Source: Aciduricibacillus chroicocephali (GTDB lineage Bacteria; Bacillota; Bacilli; Bacillales; Amphibacillaceae). From it: DNA of 64,000 bases. Position numbers and translations under genes: made by a program. The stretch covers positions 1,316,001-1,380,000 of the forward strand of contig NZ_CP129113.1 of NCBI RefSeq assembly GCF_030762805.1. The letters run 5' to 3'. The notes beneath the pieces are model-generated. The model was not told the origin of the DNA and did not search any database. It saw only the letters and a program-made list of their open reading frames with translations. Positions 8,338-18,230 of the stretch are shown one piece after another. How positions within the stretch are numbered: the stretch's first letter is position 1; each line of letters begins with the position of its first letter.

Positions 8338-9378
8338 ATGATAAAAGCTAAAGCAAGGGCAGTAGATGGTCCTGATAAACCTTTCCGAGTTGCAGAAATC
8401 AACCGACGTGATCTTGATGAATACGATATCTTGATGGAAATCAAGTATGCAGGTATATGTCATTCTGATATTCATACTGCTCATGGGGAATGGGGTCCTG
8501 TGAATTACCCGCTCGTGCCAGGTCATGAGATTGCTGGAATCGTCTCAGCAGTAGGGTCTAAAGTTACGAAATACAAAGTTGGTGACCGGGTAGGAGTAGG
8601 CTGCATGGTCGATTCTTGTGGCGAATGTGAGAATTGCCAAAAAGGTGAAGAACAATATTGCCTTAAAGGAAATATACCAACATATGCTGGTGTTGATAGA
8701 TATGGAGAGCCTACTCAAGGAGGCTATTCTACTCATATTGTAGTAATTGAAGAATTTGTATTAAAAATACCTGATAATATTGAACTTGATAAAGCAGCAC
8801 CATTGCTCTGTGCAGGAATTACAACATATTCACCATTGAAACATTGGAATGCAGGTCCAGGCAAGAAGGTTGCAATAGTAGGAATGGGCGGCCTAGGTCA
8901 TATGGCTGTCCAAATCGCCCATGCATTAGGGGCAGAGGTTACTGTTCTATCGCAAACACTGAGTAAAAAGGAAGACGGTCTTCAATTGGGGGCAGATTAT
9001 TACTATGCCACAAAAGACGAGGATACGTTTGAAAAGCTTACTGGACGCTTTGACTTAATTATCAATACCGTTAGCGCAAGTATTGATCTAAATGCATATT
9101 TAAGATTGTTGACTCTTGATGGAACACTAGTTAATGTAGGAGCTCCGTCAGAACCTCTGTCGCTACAAGTAATGAATTTGATTGGTCATCGCCGCTCCTT
9201 TGCGGGTTCACTAATTGGAGGCATTCGTGAAACACAAGAAATGCTGGATTTCTGTTCAAAACACACCATTGCTCCCAAAATTGAAGTTATTTCAGCCGAC
9301 CAAATAGATGAAGCATATGAACGAGTATTGGCTTCTAATGTAAAATATCGTTTCGTTATTGATATTAGTACCATGTAA
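8338..9378 (+). CDS. adhA: Zinc-dependent alcohol dehydrogenase AdhA (aldehyde detoxification)
   Basis: Medium-chain dehydrogenase of 346 residues. Catalytic zinc ligands are C41 (GICHSDIH) and H63/E64 (PGHE), with a third cysteine in PLLCAG. Four structural-zinc cysteines sit at 94, 97, 100 and 108. The Rossmann glycines are in [10 protein letters not shown]. It closely resembles B. subtilis AdhA along its whole length, ending in YRFVIDIS. The expected role is reduction or detoxification of aldehydes such as formaldehyde or methylglyoxal, under the divergent MerR regulator. ATG 8338 follows GGAGGG by 8 bases; the longer frame from 8305 lacks an SD. A perfect terminator follows. Confidence 0.88.
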   Translation: MIKAKARAVDGPDKPFRVAEINRRDLDEYDILMEIKYAGICHSDIHTAHGEWGPVNYPLVPGHEIAGIVSAVGSKVTKYKVGDRVGVGCMVDSCGECENCQKGEEQYCLKGNIPTYAGVDRYGEPTQGGYSTHIVVIEEFVLKIPDNIELDKAAPLLCAGITTYSPLKHWNAGPGKKVAIVGMGGLGHMAVQIAHALGAEVTVLSQTLSKKEDGLQLGADYYYATKDEDTFEKLTGRFDLIINTVSASIDLNAYLRLLTLDGTLVNVGAPSEPLSLQVMNLIGHRRSFAGSLIGGIRETQEMLDFCSKHTIAPKIEVISADQIDEAYERVLASNVKYRFVIDISTM

Positions 9379-9392
9379 ATATTAACAGCATA

Positions 9393-9430
9393 AAAGCATC
9401 ACAGAATTAGCGCTAATTCTGTGATGCTTT
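9393..9430. terminator. Bidirectional terminator between adhA and the EamA gene
   Basis: Perfect 18-bp inverted repeat (arms 9393-9410 and 9413-9430) bounded by AAA/TTT tracts. It serves the convergent adhA and EamA genes. Confidence 0.9.
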
Positions 9431-9438
9431 ATTTTTGA

Positions 9439-10344
9439 TTAAGAAGCTTTTTTACCCAAAGCCAATATTACAATCATACCAATAATGCAAGCCATACCAA
9501 ACCATTGAAACAGCCCAAAATGCTCCTTTAACCAAAATACCGTTGTCAGAACGGCTGCCAGTGGTTCCAAACTTCCTAAAAGGCTCGTTTCTTGAGGTGA
9601 AAGACTTTGAAGGCTTTCTATATAAAACCAGAAAGCAATCATCGTTCCAAATATGATAACAAAAATTATATAAAAATACGCTTTAGCTGGTAAATGCATG
9701 AAGTCCATTTGCCAAGGAGAATGAACAAAACTCAAACCAACACTGCCAATGATCATAGCCCAACCAACAATGACAAGGGAATCGTATTTCTTGAGAAGAG
9801 AAACGGCATATAACGTGTAAAAAGCTAATGCTATTCCGGATAATACACCACATATAATTGCATGTTTAGGTACTGAGAGTCCAGATATAGAACCGTTCGT
9901 TAAAATAAAGAAACAACCAGTTAAAGCAAGCGTAACCGTTAACAACTCATGTCTTGTTATCACGTTTCGCTTACGTAATATCAAGTAAATGATAATTATC
10001 ACCGGTGAAAGATATTGTAATAGTGTCGCAACGGCTGCATTACCATATTTAATGGACGCCATATACGTATATTGGACTGCAAGCATACCAAAGAGTCCAA
10101 AAATAATCAGCTGGACAGCTGAGCATTTATTTTTCCAAACATCAAAAACTTTAGTTGAAATGCCTTTGAAAGATTGAACAAGCAAAAGTAGAATGCCTGC
10201 TATTAGCAAGCGCGTTGATACTAGCCAATTAACATCAATTTCGTATTGCTGAAAAAGTTTCTGTGCAACTGTACCACCAACACCCCAGAATGTTGCTCCA
10301 GTTATAACGAGAAATAAACCGCTTATTCTAGTACGTTTCTTCAT
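9439..10344 (-). CDS. EamA/DMT-family exporter
   Basis: About 301 residues with roughly ten hydrophobic helices in two EamA repeats ([14 protein letters not shown] at the start of the first; [12 protein letters not shown] opens the second). This is the usual build of drug/metabolite transporters that export amino acids or metabolites. It is divergent from an AraC-type regulator starting about 105 bp away, a common layout for a regulator and the exporter it controls. ATG 10344 is preferred to the GTG one codon earlier because GGAGA then lies about 7 bases away. Substrate unknown. Confidence 0.8.
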   Translation of the reverse strand: MKKRTRISGLFLVITGATFWGVGGTVAQKLFQQYEIDVNWLVSTRLLIAGILLLLVQSFKGISTKVFDVWKNKCSAVQLIIFGLFGMLAVQYTYMASIKYGNAAVATLLQYLSPVIIIIYLILRKRNVITRHELLTVTLALTGCFFILTNGSISGLSVPKHAIICGVLSGIALAFYTLYAVSLLKKYDSLVIVGWAMIIGSVGLSFVHSPWQMDFMHLPAKAYFYIIFVIIFGTMIAFWFYIESLQSLSPQETSLLGSLEPLAAVLTTVFWLKEHFGLFQWFGMACIIGMIVILALGKKAS

Positions 10345-10449
10345 CACTCAGTCTCCATATAAATATAATAATAATGCTATAATAAATGAAATCAGTAACT
10401 TAAAATACGTGAATTGAATAAGAAAATATAAGAATATTGAGGTGTTCGT

Positions 10450-11373
10450 TTGCAGATAAAGAACTTTAAAATTACTAAAGGTTTAAAAGAGCTGACCGAA
10501 CATCGTACGGTTGAGTTACCTCTTGCATGTTATGAAACAAAAATCAGACATAATTCGATGGGTTATATTCCGCTCCATTGGCATGAAGAAGTTCAATTTG
10601 TTTGGATTTTTAGAGGAGAAGCTATATTTCAAATAGACGAAGATAAAGTAGCATTATGTGAAGGTGATGGTCTGTTCATAAATAGTGGCTGCTTGCACAT
10701 GGCGGAAGAGAAGGAACAAACAGACTGTGTTTATATTTGTTTGAATGTTTCCCCGCGGTTTCTGCTGCCACAAGAACTTTTCAAGAAATATGTAGTGCCT
10801 TATATTCAAGCAACAAACTTACCTTATGTTTTTATAGATGCAAATGAAGCTTGGGGTAAGTACTTAATAGAAGCTATTTTAAAAATAAAACAGTTAATAG
10901 AGAAAAAGCCGGATTTCTTTGAGATTGGAATAACGATGCAGCTTACGGCAATTTGGAAGAACTTAATTTTCAATGCACTTCCACCTACATATATTCATAC
11001 AGAAATGCTGAAAAGTCATCGAATGAAGCAAATGTTAAGCTGGATCCATCTTAATTATGCAGAGAAGGTATTATTAGAGGATATTGCAAAAGCAGGCGAA
11101 CTAAGCAGAGCTGAATGCTGTCGTTACTTTAAAAGGATTTTGAAAACTTCGCCGTTAAATTATGTTAAGGATTACCGGATTCAAAGAAGTCTTGTTTTAT
11201 TGCAACAGGAAGAGTTTAGTATAACTGATGTTGGATACAAGGTAGGCTTTAACAGTACTAGCTATTTTATAGAAAATTTCCGGAGGTCACTGAAGATGAC
11301 ACCGCTAGCATATAAAAAAAGTCTTGCTGAAAAACTTGCTAAAGAAACTGAACATACGTTTAGGCCGAATTAA
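10450..11373 (+). CDS. AraC-family transcriptional regulator with N-terminal cupin
   Basis: Encodes 307 residues. The N-terminal cupin fold (about 30-110, with HWHEEVQFVWIFRGE) is a small-ligand sensor. The C-terminal AraC/XylS domain has two HTH units (LLEDIAKAGELSRAECCRYFKR and FSITDVGYKVGFNSTSYF). It is divergent from the EamA exporter and most likely controls it. TTG 10450 is preceded by GAGGTG. The ligand cannot be read from the sequence. Confidence 0.82.
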   Translation: MQIKNFKITKGLKELTEHRTVELPLACYETKIRHNSMGYIPLHWHEEVQFVWIFRGEAIFQIDEDKVALCEGDGLFINSGCLHMAEEKEQTDCVYICLNVSPRFLLPQELFKKYVVPYIQATNLPYVFIDANEAWGKYLIEAILKIKQLIEKKPDFFEIGITMQLTAIWKNLIFNALPPTYIHTEMLKSHRMKQMLSWIHLNYAEKVLLEDIAKAGELSRAECCRYFKRILKTSPLNYVKDYRIQRSLVLLQQEEFSITDVGYKVGFNSTSYFIENFRRSLKMTPLAYKKSLAEKLAKETEHTFRPN

Positions 11374-11460
11374 ATATATTTTTCTTGGTGATGAATTAGT
11401 CAACTGGTTTATTTTTTAAGCTACAAGGTAATAATTGTAAAGAATAGGAGGGTGTTTCAG

Positions 11461-11880
11461 TTGAGTATTGATTATAAAGATCATGGAAAAGAACCTTATG
11501 TATTGAATATTGAGGATGCGACAGTTGAAAACAGTAATTTTCGGACAACGATTTGGACAGGCGATAAAATTCAAGTAACATTAATGAGCATCGCTCCAAA
11601 TGATGAGATTGGTCTGGAAATTCACCATGGCATCGAACAGTTTCTGAGGATTGAACAAGGTGAAGGCCTGTGCCAGATGGGTCCATCGGAAGATAATTTG
11701 AACTTTGAGCGAAAAGTATCGGCTGAGGACGTAATTCTTGTACCGGCAGATATGTGGCATAACGTAAAAAATACAGGCGATAAACCACTTAAGCTGTATT
11801 CAATTTACGGAGGACCTGATCATGTCAAAGGCACGGTGCATAAAACACATGAAGATGCAGAGAACGACCCGAACGAATAA
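11461..11880 (+). CDS. Cupin domain protein
   Basis: Single cupin domain of 139 residues. Motif 1 is IGLEIHHGIEQFLRIEQGEG (metal-site H, H, E) and motif 2 is VPADMWHNVKNTG (H). The two motifs match small metal-binding cupins of the mannose-6-phosphate isomerase type; the substrate is unknown. AGGAGGG lies 8 bases upstream of TTG 11461. Its own terminator follows. It may be read through from the AraC gene 87 bp upstream. Confidence 0.75.
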   Translation: MSIDYKDHGKEPYVLNIEDATVENSNFRTTIWTGDKIQVTLMSIAPNDEIGLEIHHGIEQFLRIEQGEGLCQMGPSEDNLNFERKVSAEDVILVPADMWHNVKNTGDKPLKLYSIYGGPDHVKGTVHKTHEDAENDPNE

Positions 11881-11884
11881 AAAC

Positions 11885-11922
11885 AAGCCAGACACCAAGG
11901 ATATTCCGGTGTCTGGCTTTTA
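11885..11922 (+). terminator. Intrinsic terminator after the cupin gene
   Basis: Perfect 12-bp stem AAGCCAGACACC / GGTGTCTGGCTT, followed by TTTTAAC. Confidence 0.85.
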
Positions 11923-11981
11923 ACATTTTGAATAAAAAAGGCAATTTTCAATGAATTCTTTTGATTGTTATTCCATCCGTA

Positions 11982-12419
11982 TTAATGAACGATTAATACC
12001 GGACAATTTGCCAGTTGGGAGACCTTGTGACTAACACTGCCGAGTAACATTTCTTTTATGCCGCTTAAGCCACGGCTGCCGATAATAATCATCTCCTGAT
12101 TTTTATCTTTAGCATATTGCAGAATCTGTTTAGCTGGATCACCTTGCAGAAAAACTTCCTCAGCAGTAATACCATTAGATTTTAACTGAGTATTATATTT
12201 ACCAAGCATCCACATGCCACGCTCTTGCTCCTTTGAATTAAGCTCTTCCAAGTAAGTCTTCGTTACATACACTTCACCTGGTGTTAAAGGAAGAAATTCT
12301 CTCCCAACAAATAGAAGGGTAACAGTAGGGAAGCATGACTCAGCAATTCGCAGGGTTGTATTTAGTACAGATTGGCTCATTTCAGATTCATCAATAGCAA
12401 CAAGAATATTTTTATACAT
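11982..12419 (-). CDS. Universal stress protein UspA family
   Basis: Single Usp domain of 145 residues starting MYKNILVAIDESEMS. The ATP-binding signature G-2x-G-9x-G-S is present near the end (GSRGLSGIKEMLLGSVSH). It is probably a nucleotide-binding stress protein of the cytoplasm. ATG 12419 was chosen because GGAGG lies 9 bases upstream; the TTG at 12428 lacks spacing. It faces the cupin gene convergently and is divergent from the kinase-like gene. Confidence 0.85.
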   Translation of the reverse strand: MYKNILVAIDESEMSQSVLNTTLRIAESCFPTVTLLFVGREFLPLTPGEVYVTKTYLEELNSKEQERGMWMLGKYNTQLKSNGITAEEVFLQGDPAKQILQYAKDKNQEMIIIGSRGLSGIKEMLLGSVSHKVSQLANCPVLIVH

Positions 12420-12640
12420 AGTTTTCAACCTCCGTAGTATTTAAGAAACGGGGATTTCTATTTAAATACGTGAAGTACAATTCCCTTGCTAAAGGGTTCT
12501 GAAACGACCACCATTCCGGGGTTTAACATAATTTCACCAAGGATAAAAAATTTATAATATGAAGCAGATCTTCCAAAAGCAATTTAATAATTTTACTGAT
12601 ATTAATTTATTAAATGCTGCATATTATAACATTGGATACT

Positions 12641-12672
12641 TGTAAAGTTAATTAGTTATATTAGACTAGTAA
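12641..12672 (+). promoter_or_regulatory. Promoter-proximal motif shared with the NlpC/P60 gene
   Basis: Starts TGTAAA, continues with TTAATTA and ends TTAGACTAGTAA. Nearly the same string (TGTAAA, TTAATTA, TTAGGCTAGTAA) lies at 13536-13562 before the next gene. It contains a TATATT -10-like hexamer (12657-12662), 19 bp from a weak TTGGAT. Confidence 0.4.
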
Positions 12673-12705
12673 AACGATATGAGATAATAAAAGGAGATGT
12701 AACTT

Positions 12706-13389
12706 TTGGAGGAGGAATCGGTCATTGCCGAGCGTCATTTACCCCCTATTTATATTTCATCGAATCCTAACAATCGAGCTGTTTCAATTCATGGATTTCC
12801 CAGTCATCTAAGATGTATCGGTATAGGGACCGATGCGGCTGTTTTTCAATCTATCGACCATCCGTCCCTAGTATATAAAGTTTACGCTAATGATAAAACA
12901 GAGAAAGTGGAAATAGAGGCAAAAGTTTATGAGTTATTAGGTGAATCAACCTATTTTTCAAGGTGTTTCGGTTATGAAGATAATTATCTTATTTTAAAAT
13001 TTGAGGAAGGGATCACTCTGTATGATTGCTTACTTAAAGGTATACCTATCCCAAAACAGGTTATTGAAGATGTTGACCGAGCAAGGGAATATGCGCGTCA
13101 GAAAGGCTTAAATCCGCGTGATATCCATTTAAAAAATATACTGTTGCAAAATGGTAGGGCAAAACTCATCGATGTTTCGGAATATATTCAACCAGGTAAT
13201 GATCTGAGATGGGAGCATTTGAAAAAAGGATATGATATATATTATCCTCTAATTAAGGGGAGACCATTGCCGCATTCAATAATAGAAACAATTCGAAATC
13301 GATATTATAATGAAAGTAAACAATCACTCGCTTTTGAAAGAATTATGGAGTATACTGCACGAATTTTAAAACGTTACGGGAATAGTTGA
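12706..13389 (+). CDS. Small serine/threonine-kinase-like protein (YrzF-like)
   Basis: A compact kinase-like fold of 227 residues. A glycine loop GIGTDAAVF is followed by VYKVY (ATP-binding Lys), then RDIHLKNIL in place of the HRD loop (catalytic D and N kept) and IDVSEY in place of DFG. It resembles the short Bacillus protein YrzF more than full Hanks kinases, and it has no membrane anchor. AAGGAGATG precedes TTG 12706. Targets are unknown. It shares a promoter motif with the downstream NlpC/P60 gene. Whether it phosphorylates protein or a small molecule is open. Confidence 0.7.
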   Translation: MEEESVIAERHLPPIYISSNPNNRAVSIHGFPSHLRCIGIGTDAAVFQSIDHPSLVYKVYANDKTEKVEIEAKVYELLGESTYFSRCFGYEDNYLILKFEEGITLYDCLLKGIPIPKQVIEDVDRAREYARQKGLNPRDIHLKNILLQNGRAKLIDVSEYIQPGNDLRWEHLKKGYDIYYPLIKGRPLPHSIIETIRNRYYNESKQSLAFERIMEYTARILKRYGNS

Positions 13390-13439
13390 ATGCTAAAATC
13401 TGCTAGAAAAAGGAATGCAATTACATAATTTGGATAATT

Positions 13440-13489
13440 AGTGCCAGGTCTAAGACAATTACAAGTTGTTTTTGGACCTGGCACTATTT
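13440..13489 (+). terminator. Intrinsic terminator after the kinase-like gene
   Basis: Stem AGTGCCAGGTC / GACCTGGCACT (13440-13450 and 13475-13485) around a 24-base loop with its own small hairpin, followed by ATTTTCT. Confidence 0.7.
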
Positions 13490-13523
13490 TCTATGTCATA
13501 TTTCTACATAATTTGTAGTCACT

Positions 13524-13562
13524 TTGAAATATGACTGTAAATTAATTATGTTAGGCTAGTAA
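13524..13562 (+). promoter_or_regulatory. SigA-type promoter of the NlpC/P60 gene with shared motif
   Basis: TTGAAA (13524-13529) and TATGTT (13547-13552) are 17 bp apart. The -10 region lies inside the motif also found at 12641-12672. Confidence 0.55.
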
Positions 13563-13606
13563 CTGTTGAAATTAATAAGTAGTTTACATAGAGGGAGTAA
13601 TTTAAA

Positions 13607-14398
13607 ATGAAGAAGACATATACTATAAGAAAAGGTGCTGTTATGGCATTGGTAGCAACTTCAATGATGTTCAGCCCAGTACTTACAGGCAGTGCGTTTG
13701 CACATGGTGCTGCACCAAGCGCACCTGTACAAAGCGCAGCTGGCATTGTCATTCCACAGGGTGCGCAGGGACAAGAAGTAGCAGATTTGCAGAAAAAGCT
13801 GAAGGATCATGGCTATAATTTGAAAGTTGATGGGATTTATGGCCCGATTACTCAGGAAAAAGTAATTGCTTTCCAATACGCTCAAGGCTGGAATGCCGAT
13901 GGGATTGTCGATAAACCGACATTGAACGCTTTAAATCGAACTAATGCAAAAAGCTCAGATGTGGTTCAAACAAGTAAACCAGTACAAACGTCTGCGGCTA
14001 AGACTACAAATACAGCAGCAGCAAGTGATAATACAAATGATACAGTAGCCATAGCAAAGAGTCTCGTAGGCACTCCTTATGTATTCGGTGGGACAACTCC
14101 TGCTGGCTTTGATAGCAGTGGTTTTATAAACTATGTGTTCAGTCAGCAAGGAATCTCACTTGAGCGTACGCATGCTGGCATGTGGGAAAATAACGGAGTA
14201 CATGTAAGCAAACCATCTGTCGGTGACGTTGTATTCTTTGAAAATACATATAAATCAGGTGTATCACACAGTGGTATCTACATTGGAAATAATCAAATGA
14301 TTCATGCTGGTACAGAAGATACAGGTGTTGAAGTGACAACTCCAGAGCAATGGAAGTATTACTGGTCTAAACATTATATTGGTGCAAAAAGATTCTAG
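13607..14398 (+). CDS. Secreted PG-binding/NlpC-P60 protein with Ser in place of the catalytic Cys
   Basis: Encodes 263 residues. A Sec signal peptide (about 1-32, ending GSAFA) is followed by a peptidoglycan-binding_1 domain (about 47-105, VADLQKKLKDHGYNLKVDGIYG), a Thr/Ala-rich linker and an NlpC/P60 fold (about 145-263). The usual FDCSG motif reads F-D-S-S-G, with S170 where the nucleophilic Cys belongs; the codon is AGC. The partner histidines H221 (SHSGIYIG) and H233 remain. The protein should be exported and bind the wall. It may be a non-catalytic wall-binding protein or a serine variant. GAGGGAG precedes the ATG. Confidence 0.85.
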   Translation: MKKTYTIRKGAVMALVATSMMFSPVLTGSAFAHGAAPSAPVQSAAGIVIPQGAQGQEVADLQKKLKDHGYNLKVDGIYGPITQEKVIAFQYAQGWNADGIVDKPTLNALNRTNAKSSDVVQTSKPVQTSAAKTTNTAAASDNTNDTVAIAKSLVGTPYVFGGTTPAGFDSSGFINYVFSQQGISLERTHAGMWENNGVHVSKPSVGDVVFFENTYKSGVSHSGIYIGNNQMIHAGTEDTGVEVTTPEQWKYYWSKHYIGAKRF

Positions 14399-14420
14399 GT
14401 CCTTATTAAAGCCTGGTGTC

Positions 14421-14461
14421 AGTGCTAAGATCCAAACTTGTATTGGATCTTAGCACTATTT
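14421..14461 (+). terminator. Intrinsic terminator after the NlpC/P60 gene
   Basis: Perfect 15-bp stem AGTGCTAAGATCCAA / TTGGATCTTAGCACT, followed by ATTTTATT. Confidence 0.85.
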
Positions 14462-14596
14462 TATTGTGGCCGACCGAATTCGTAATAACCGGGTTTTATA
14501 ATATATTAGAATTTAAATTACAATGGAAAACTATGAAAAGAAGATAAAGTTTATCTGTTAAAGGCCCTAAAGAAGAATTTTGAAAGGGTGGAGTAT

Positions 14597-14722
14597 ATGA
14601 AGATTATCTCGTTCGAGTGATTCAAAGTATGGGAAGAAAGTTATCCTTCACCAAAGATCTTTAAGCTAAAGCGAAGAGTAAGTGATTTTAAGAATAAAAA
14701 GGATGATAGTAAATGGTTTTGA
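14597..14722 (+). pseudogene. Tiny ORF with one internal TGA
   Basis: An SD AAAGGGTGG (14583-14591) is followed by ATG at 14597 and a frame of 41 sense or stop codons ending at 14722. It is interrupted only by TGA at codon 8 (14618-14620). The translation reads MKIISFE, stop, FKVWEESYPSPKIFKLKRRV and on to DDSKWF. A good terminator follows 12 bases later. A TGG-to-TGA change of a Trp codon is the simplest account. I do not know the family; the product would be small and basic. Confidence 0.5.
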
Positions 14723-14734
14723 ATTGAGAATTAA

Positions 14735-14767
14735 AAAAAGACCTCTGCGTCTAGAGGTCTTTTTTTA
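14735..14767 (+). terminator. Intrinsic terminator after the TGA-interrupted small ORF
   Basis: Stem AGACCTCT / AGAGGTCT extended by A and T runs on both sides, giving a long T tract (TCTTTTTTT). Confidence 0.85.
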
Positions 14768-14983
14768 TGTTATAAGCAAAGTGAAAAACGAGTTTTTTCT
14801 TATATTGATACATAAAGAAATATCGTCATTCTTTTAGCGATTAATAGTGTACAACGCTAAAATTCGAGGTAAATTTCCTTTCTTTCGTCAGGTGAATTTC
14901 TCCTTTGGTAAGGAAACCTTCTCCTTTCGTTCTCAATGTTTACAATTATGTCATAATTTTAATGATGTCAAGGAGTGTTGTTA

Positions 14984-15369
14984 GTGAAAAGAGCTACAGA
15001 ACGAATTTTAGAGAAAATGCCTAATCTTAAATGCTGTCTCTCTTCAGACCAAAATATGATTTTACAAAATGAGACCTTGTCGAAGTTAAATGAAATTGAA
15101 CAAAGTTTTTTAAAGTTAGCTTGGTTCTTTGAGAATCCAACAGAGCAAAATTTCAATTTGGAGAGCATATATAAAAATTTAAAGAATGAATGGTTAAGCT
15201 TCTCTTTAGAACTAATTGTTTATTACTTCATGTATGATACACAATTAATGAAGGCGCTTTATATGGTTAAAGAGGATGATTTTTAAAATCAGAGTATCTT
15301 AATATTTTAAATGAAAATGACAACCCTGCAATCCTTCCAATATCCTCATATATGAATAAAGAAGGGTAA
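14984..15369 (+). pseudogene. Hypothetical gene broken by a one-base frameshift
   Basis: GTG 14984 follows AAGGAG by 8 bases. The frame gives 100 residues, mostly helical and acidic/aromatic (SFSLELIVYYFMYDTQLMKA), and stops at 15286 straight after a T5 run (GATGATTTTTAA). If one T is added the frame continues as LKSEYLNILNENDNPAILPI and ends at 15369, giving about 128 residues in all. Loss of one T from a homopolymer, in nature or in the assembly, therefore explains the early stop. Family unknown. Its place beside an RHS toxin relic would fit an immunity-type gene, but that is inference. Confidence 0.6.
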
Positions 15370-15819
15370 TTACTGAACACAATCTAACATTCTGCCTCAA
15401 GATATGTCCAATATTATCGCAAATATATGAAAAAATTATGCAGGAAATCATGGAATCGTTATAATTCTTGGCGGTAACATTGGCATTCTGCTATAAGTTG
15501 GCATGATTTGATACAGACGTAACCTTTTATCAGGTGAGTAATTTGAAGCAGAAATAGAAACATTTCACCTTTGAAATAAGAGTTTAATTTATTGTTTTGA
15601 AATTTTCTAGCCTAAATTAAAAATGGTATGTTTCCAAAAAAATGTATAGAAATGCTAAGCAATTGGGCCATGAGAGCATTTATGCTTAAAATTCTGGCTA
15701 AGTAAAGTTATTTACAAAAGATGTGCGCGTTTATTGCTGTACCTCTTTTGTTAATCAAGAGATCTACGAAAGATAATAAACTAATTCTACGATGTTCATA
15801 GTCTGAATGTATTTCATAA
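15370..15819. other. 450-bp decayed stretch between the broken gene and the RHS relic
   Basis: No intact gene. About 15430-15530 reads NYAGNHGIVIILGGNIGILL on the plus strand, interrupted by TGA and TAA codons, and looks like the remains of a membrane helix. The rest is AT-rich with stops in every frame. Confidence 0.4.
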
Positions 15820-16047
15820 GACAGTCAGAAAGAACCAGGTCATCAGGTCTTTTATTACACCAAAGCCGGCCAGCTAATAGTAATTAAGAAAGGCGCTGAT
15901 AAGTACTGCTATCACTACAATGCGCACTGCAATGTTATCGTCATAAGGTTATACTGGGCTGCCACTATGATATGGAGACTGGCGTGTGCTACCTTGATTA
16001 CTCTCTATTACAGCCCAGAACAAGACGTCTTCTAGTCGTTTGATCTG
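15820..16047 (+). pseudogene. RHS/WapA-type polymorphic toxin relic
   Basis: One frame reads GHQVFYYTKAGQLIVIKKGA and then YHYNAHCNVI. After a frameshift it reads GCHYDMETGVCYLDYS. After a second, compensating shift it reads YYSPEQDVF, stop, SFD. These match the end of the RHS core, where functional copies read like YYYHYNAHGDV, YDxETGLYYLxxRYYxPExGxF and SxD. Two frameshifts, a stop and loss of the flanking repeats and toxin tip make it non-functional. Confidence 0.75.
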
Positions 16048-16054
16048 AAATCCT

Positions 16055-16288
16055 AAGTATGAAAGGGAAGTGTTTCATTGTACTTGGTTTAACTTTATCA
16101 TTAATCAGTATGTATTGAATGAAACGACGGACAATAGGCTTAGTAATACTATTTATTTTAAGGGAACATTTGTTTGTAATTTGGAAGACTTTGAATTACA
16201 GATCCAATGCATATTTTTTTTCAGTATTAACTGAGTAGTTTTTGTCAATGTAAAGCAAAAAGTCATCAAGTATTATTTGAAGCTCCAT
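16055..16288 (-). pseudogene. Tyrosine recombinase (phage integrase) N-terminal relic
   Basis: Read on the minus strand from ATG 16288: MELQIILDDFLLYIDKNYS and on to KKYALDL, then one TAA at 16196, then FKVFQITN...INSITKPIVRRFIQYILIND and KVKPSTM. This is the SAM-like core-binding domain of XerC/D-type integrases. The catalytic domain is gone; the frame degenerates where the RHS relic begins on the other strand. It is evidence of a former integrated element. Confidence 0.75.
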
Positions 16289-18117
<1,829 letters not shown>

Positions 18118-18201
18118 ATGGGGCACTCTCCTTATGTTGCTAATACAATTTAACTCCTTTACCATCTTCCCCATATACAAAATAATATAGAATAAAAAAG
18201 C

Positions 18202-18228
18202 AAAAAAGCTGCCATAATGGCAGCTTTT
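18202..18228 (-). terminator. Terminator between the ferredoxin and YhfW genes
   Basis: AAAAGCTGCC / GGCAGCTTTT stem with loop ATAAT. On the minus strand it is followed by TTGCTTTTTT. It directly follows the ferredoxin stop. Confidence 0.8.
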
Positions 18229-18230
18229 CA

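Noticed and set aside
13440-14461. Repeated element from the two similar hairpins starting AGTGC and ending GCACT
   Set aside because: The inner stems differ and each is followed by a T-rich tail, so they are two ordinary terminators.
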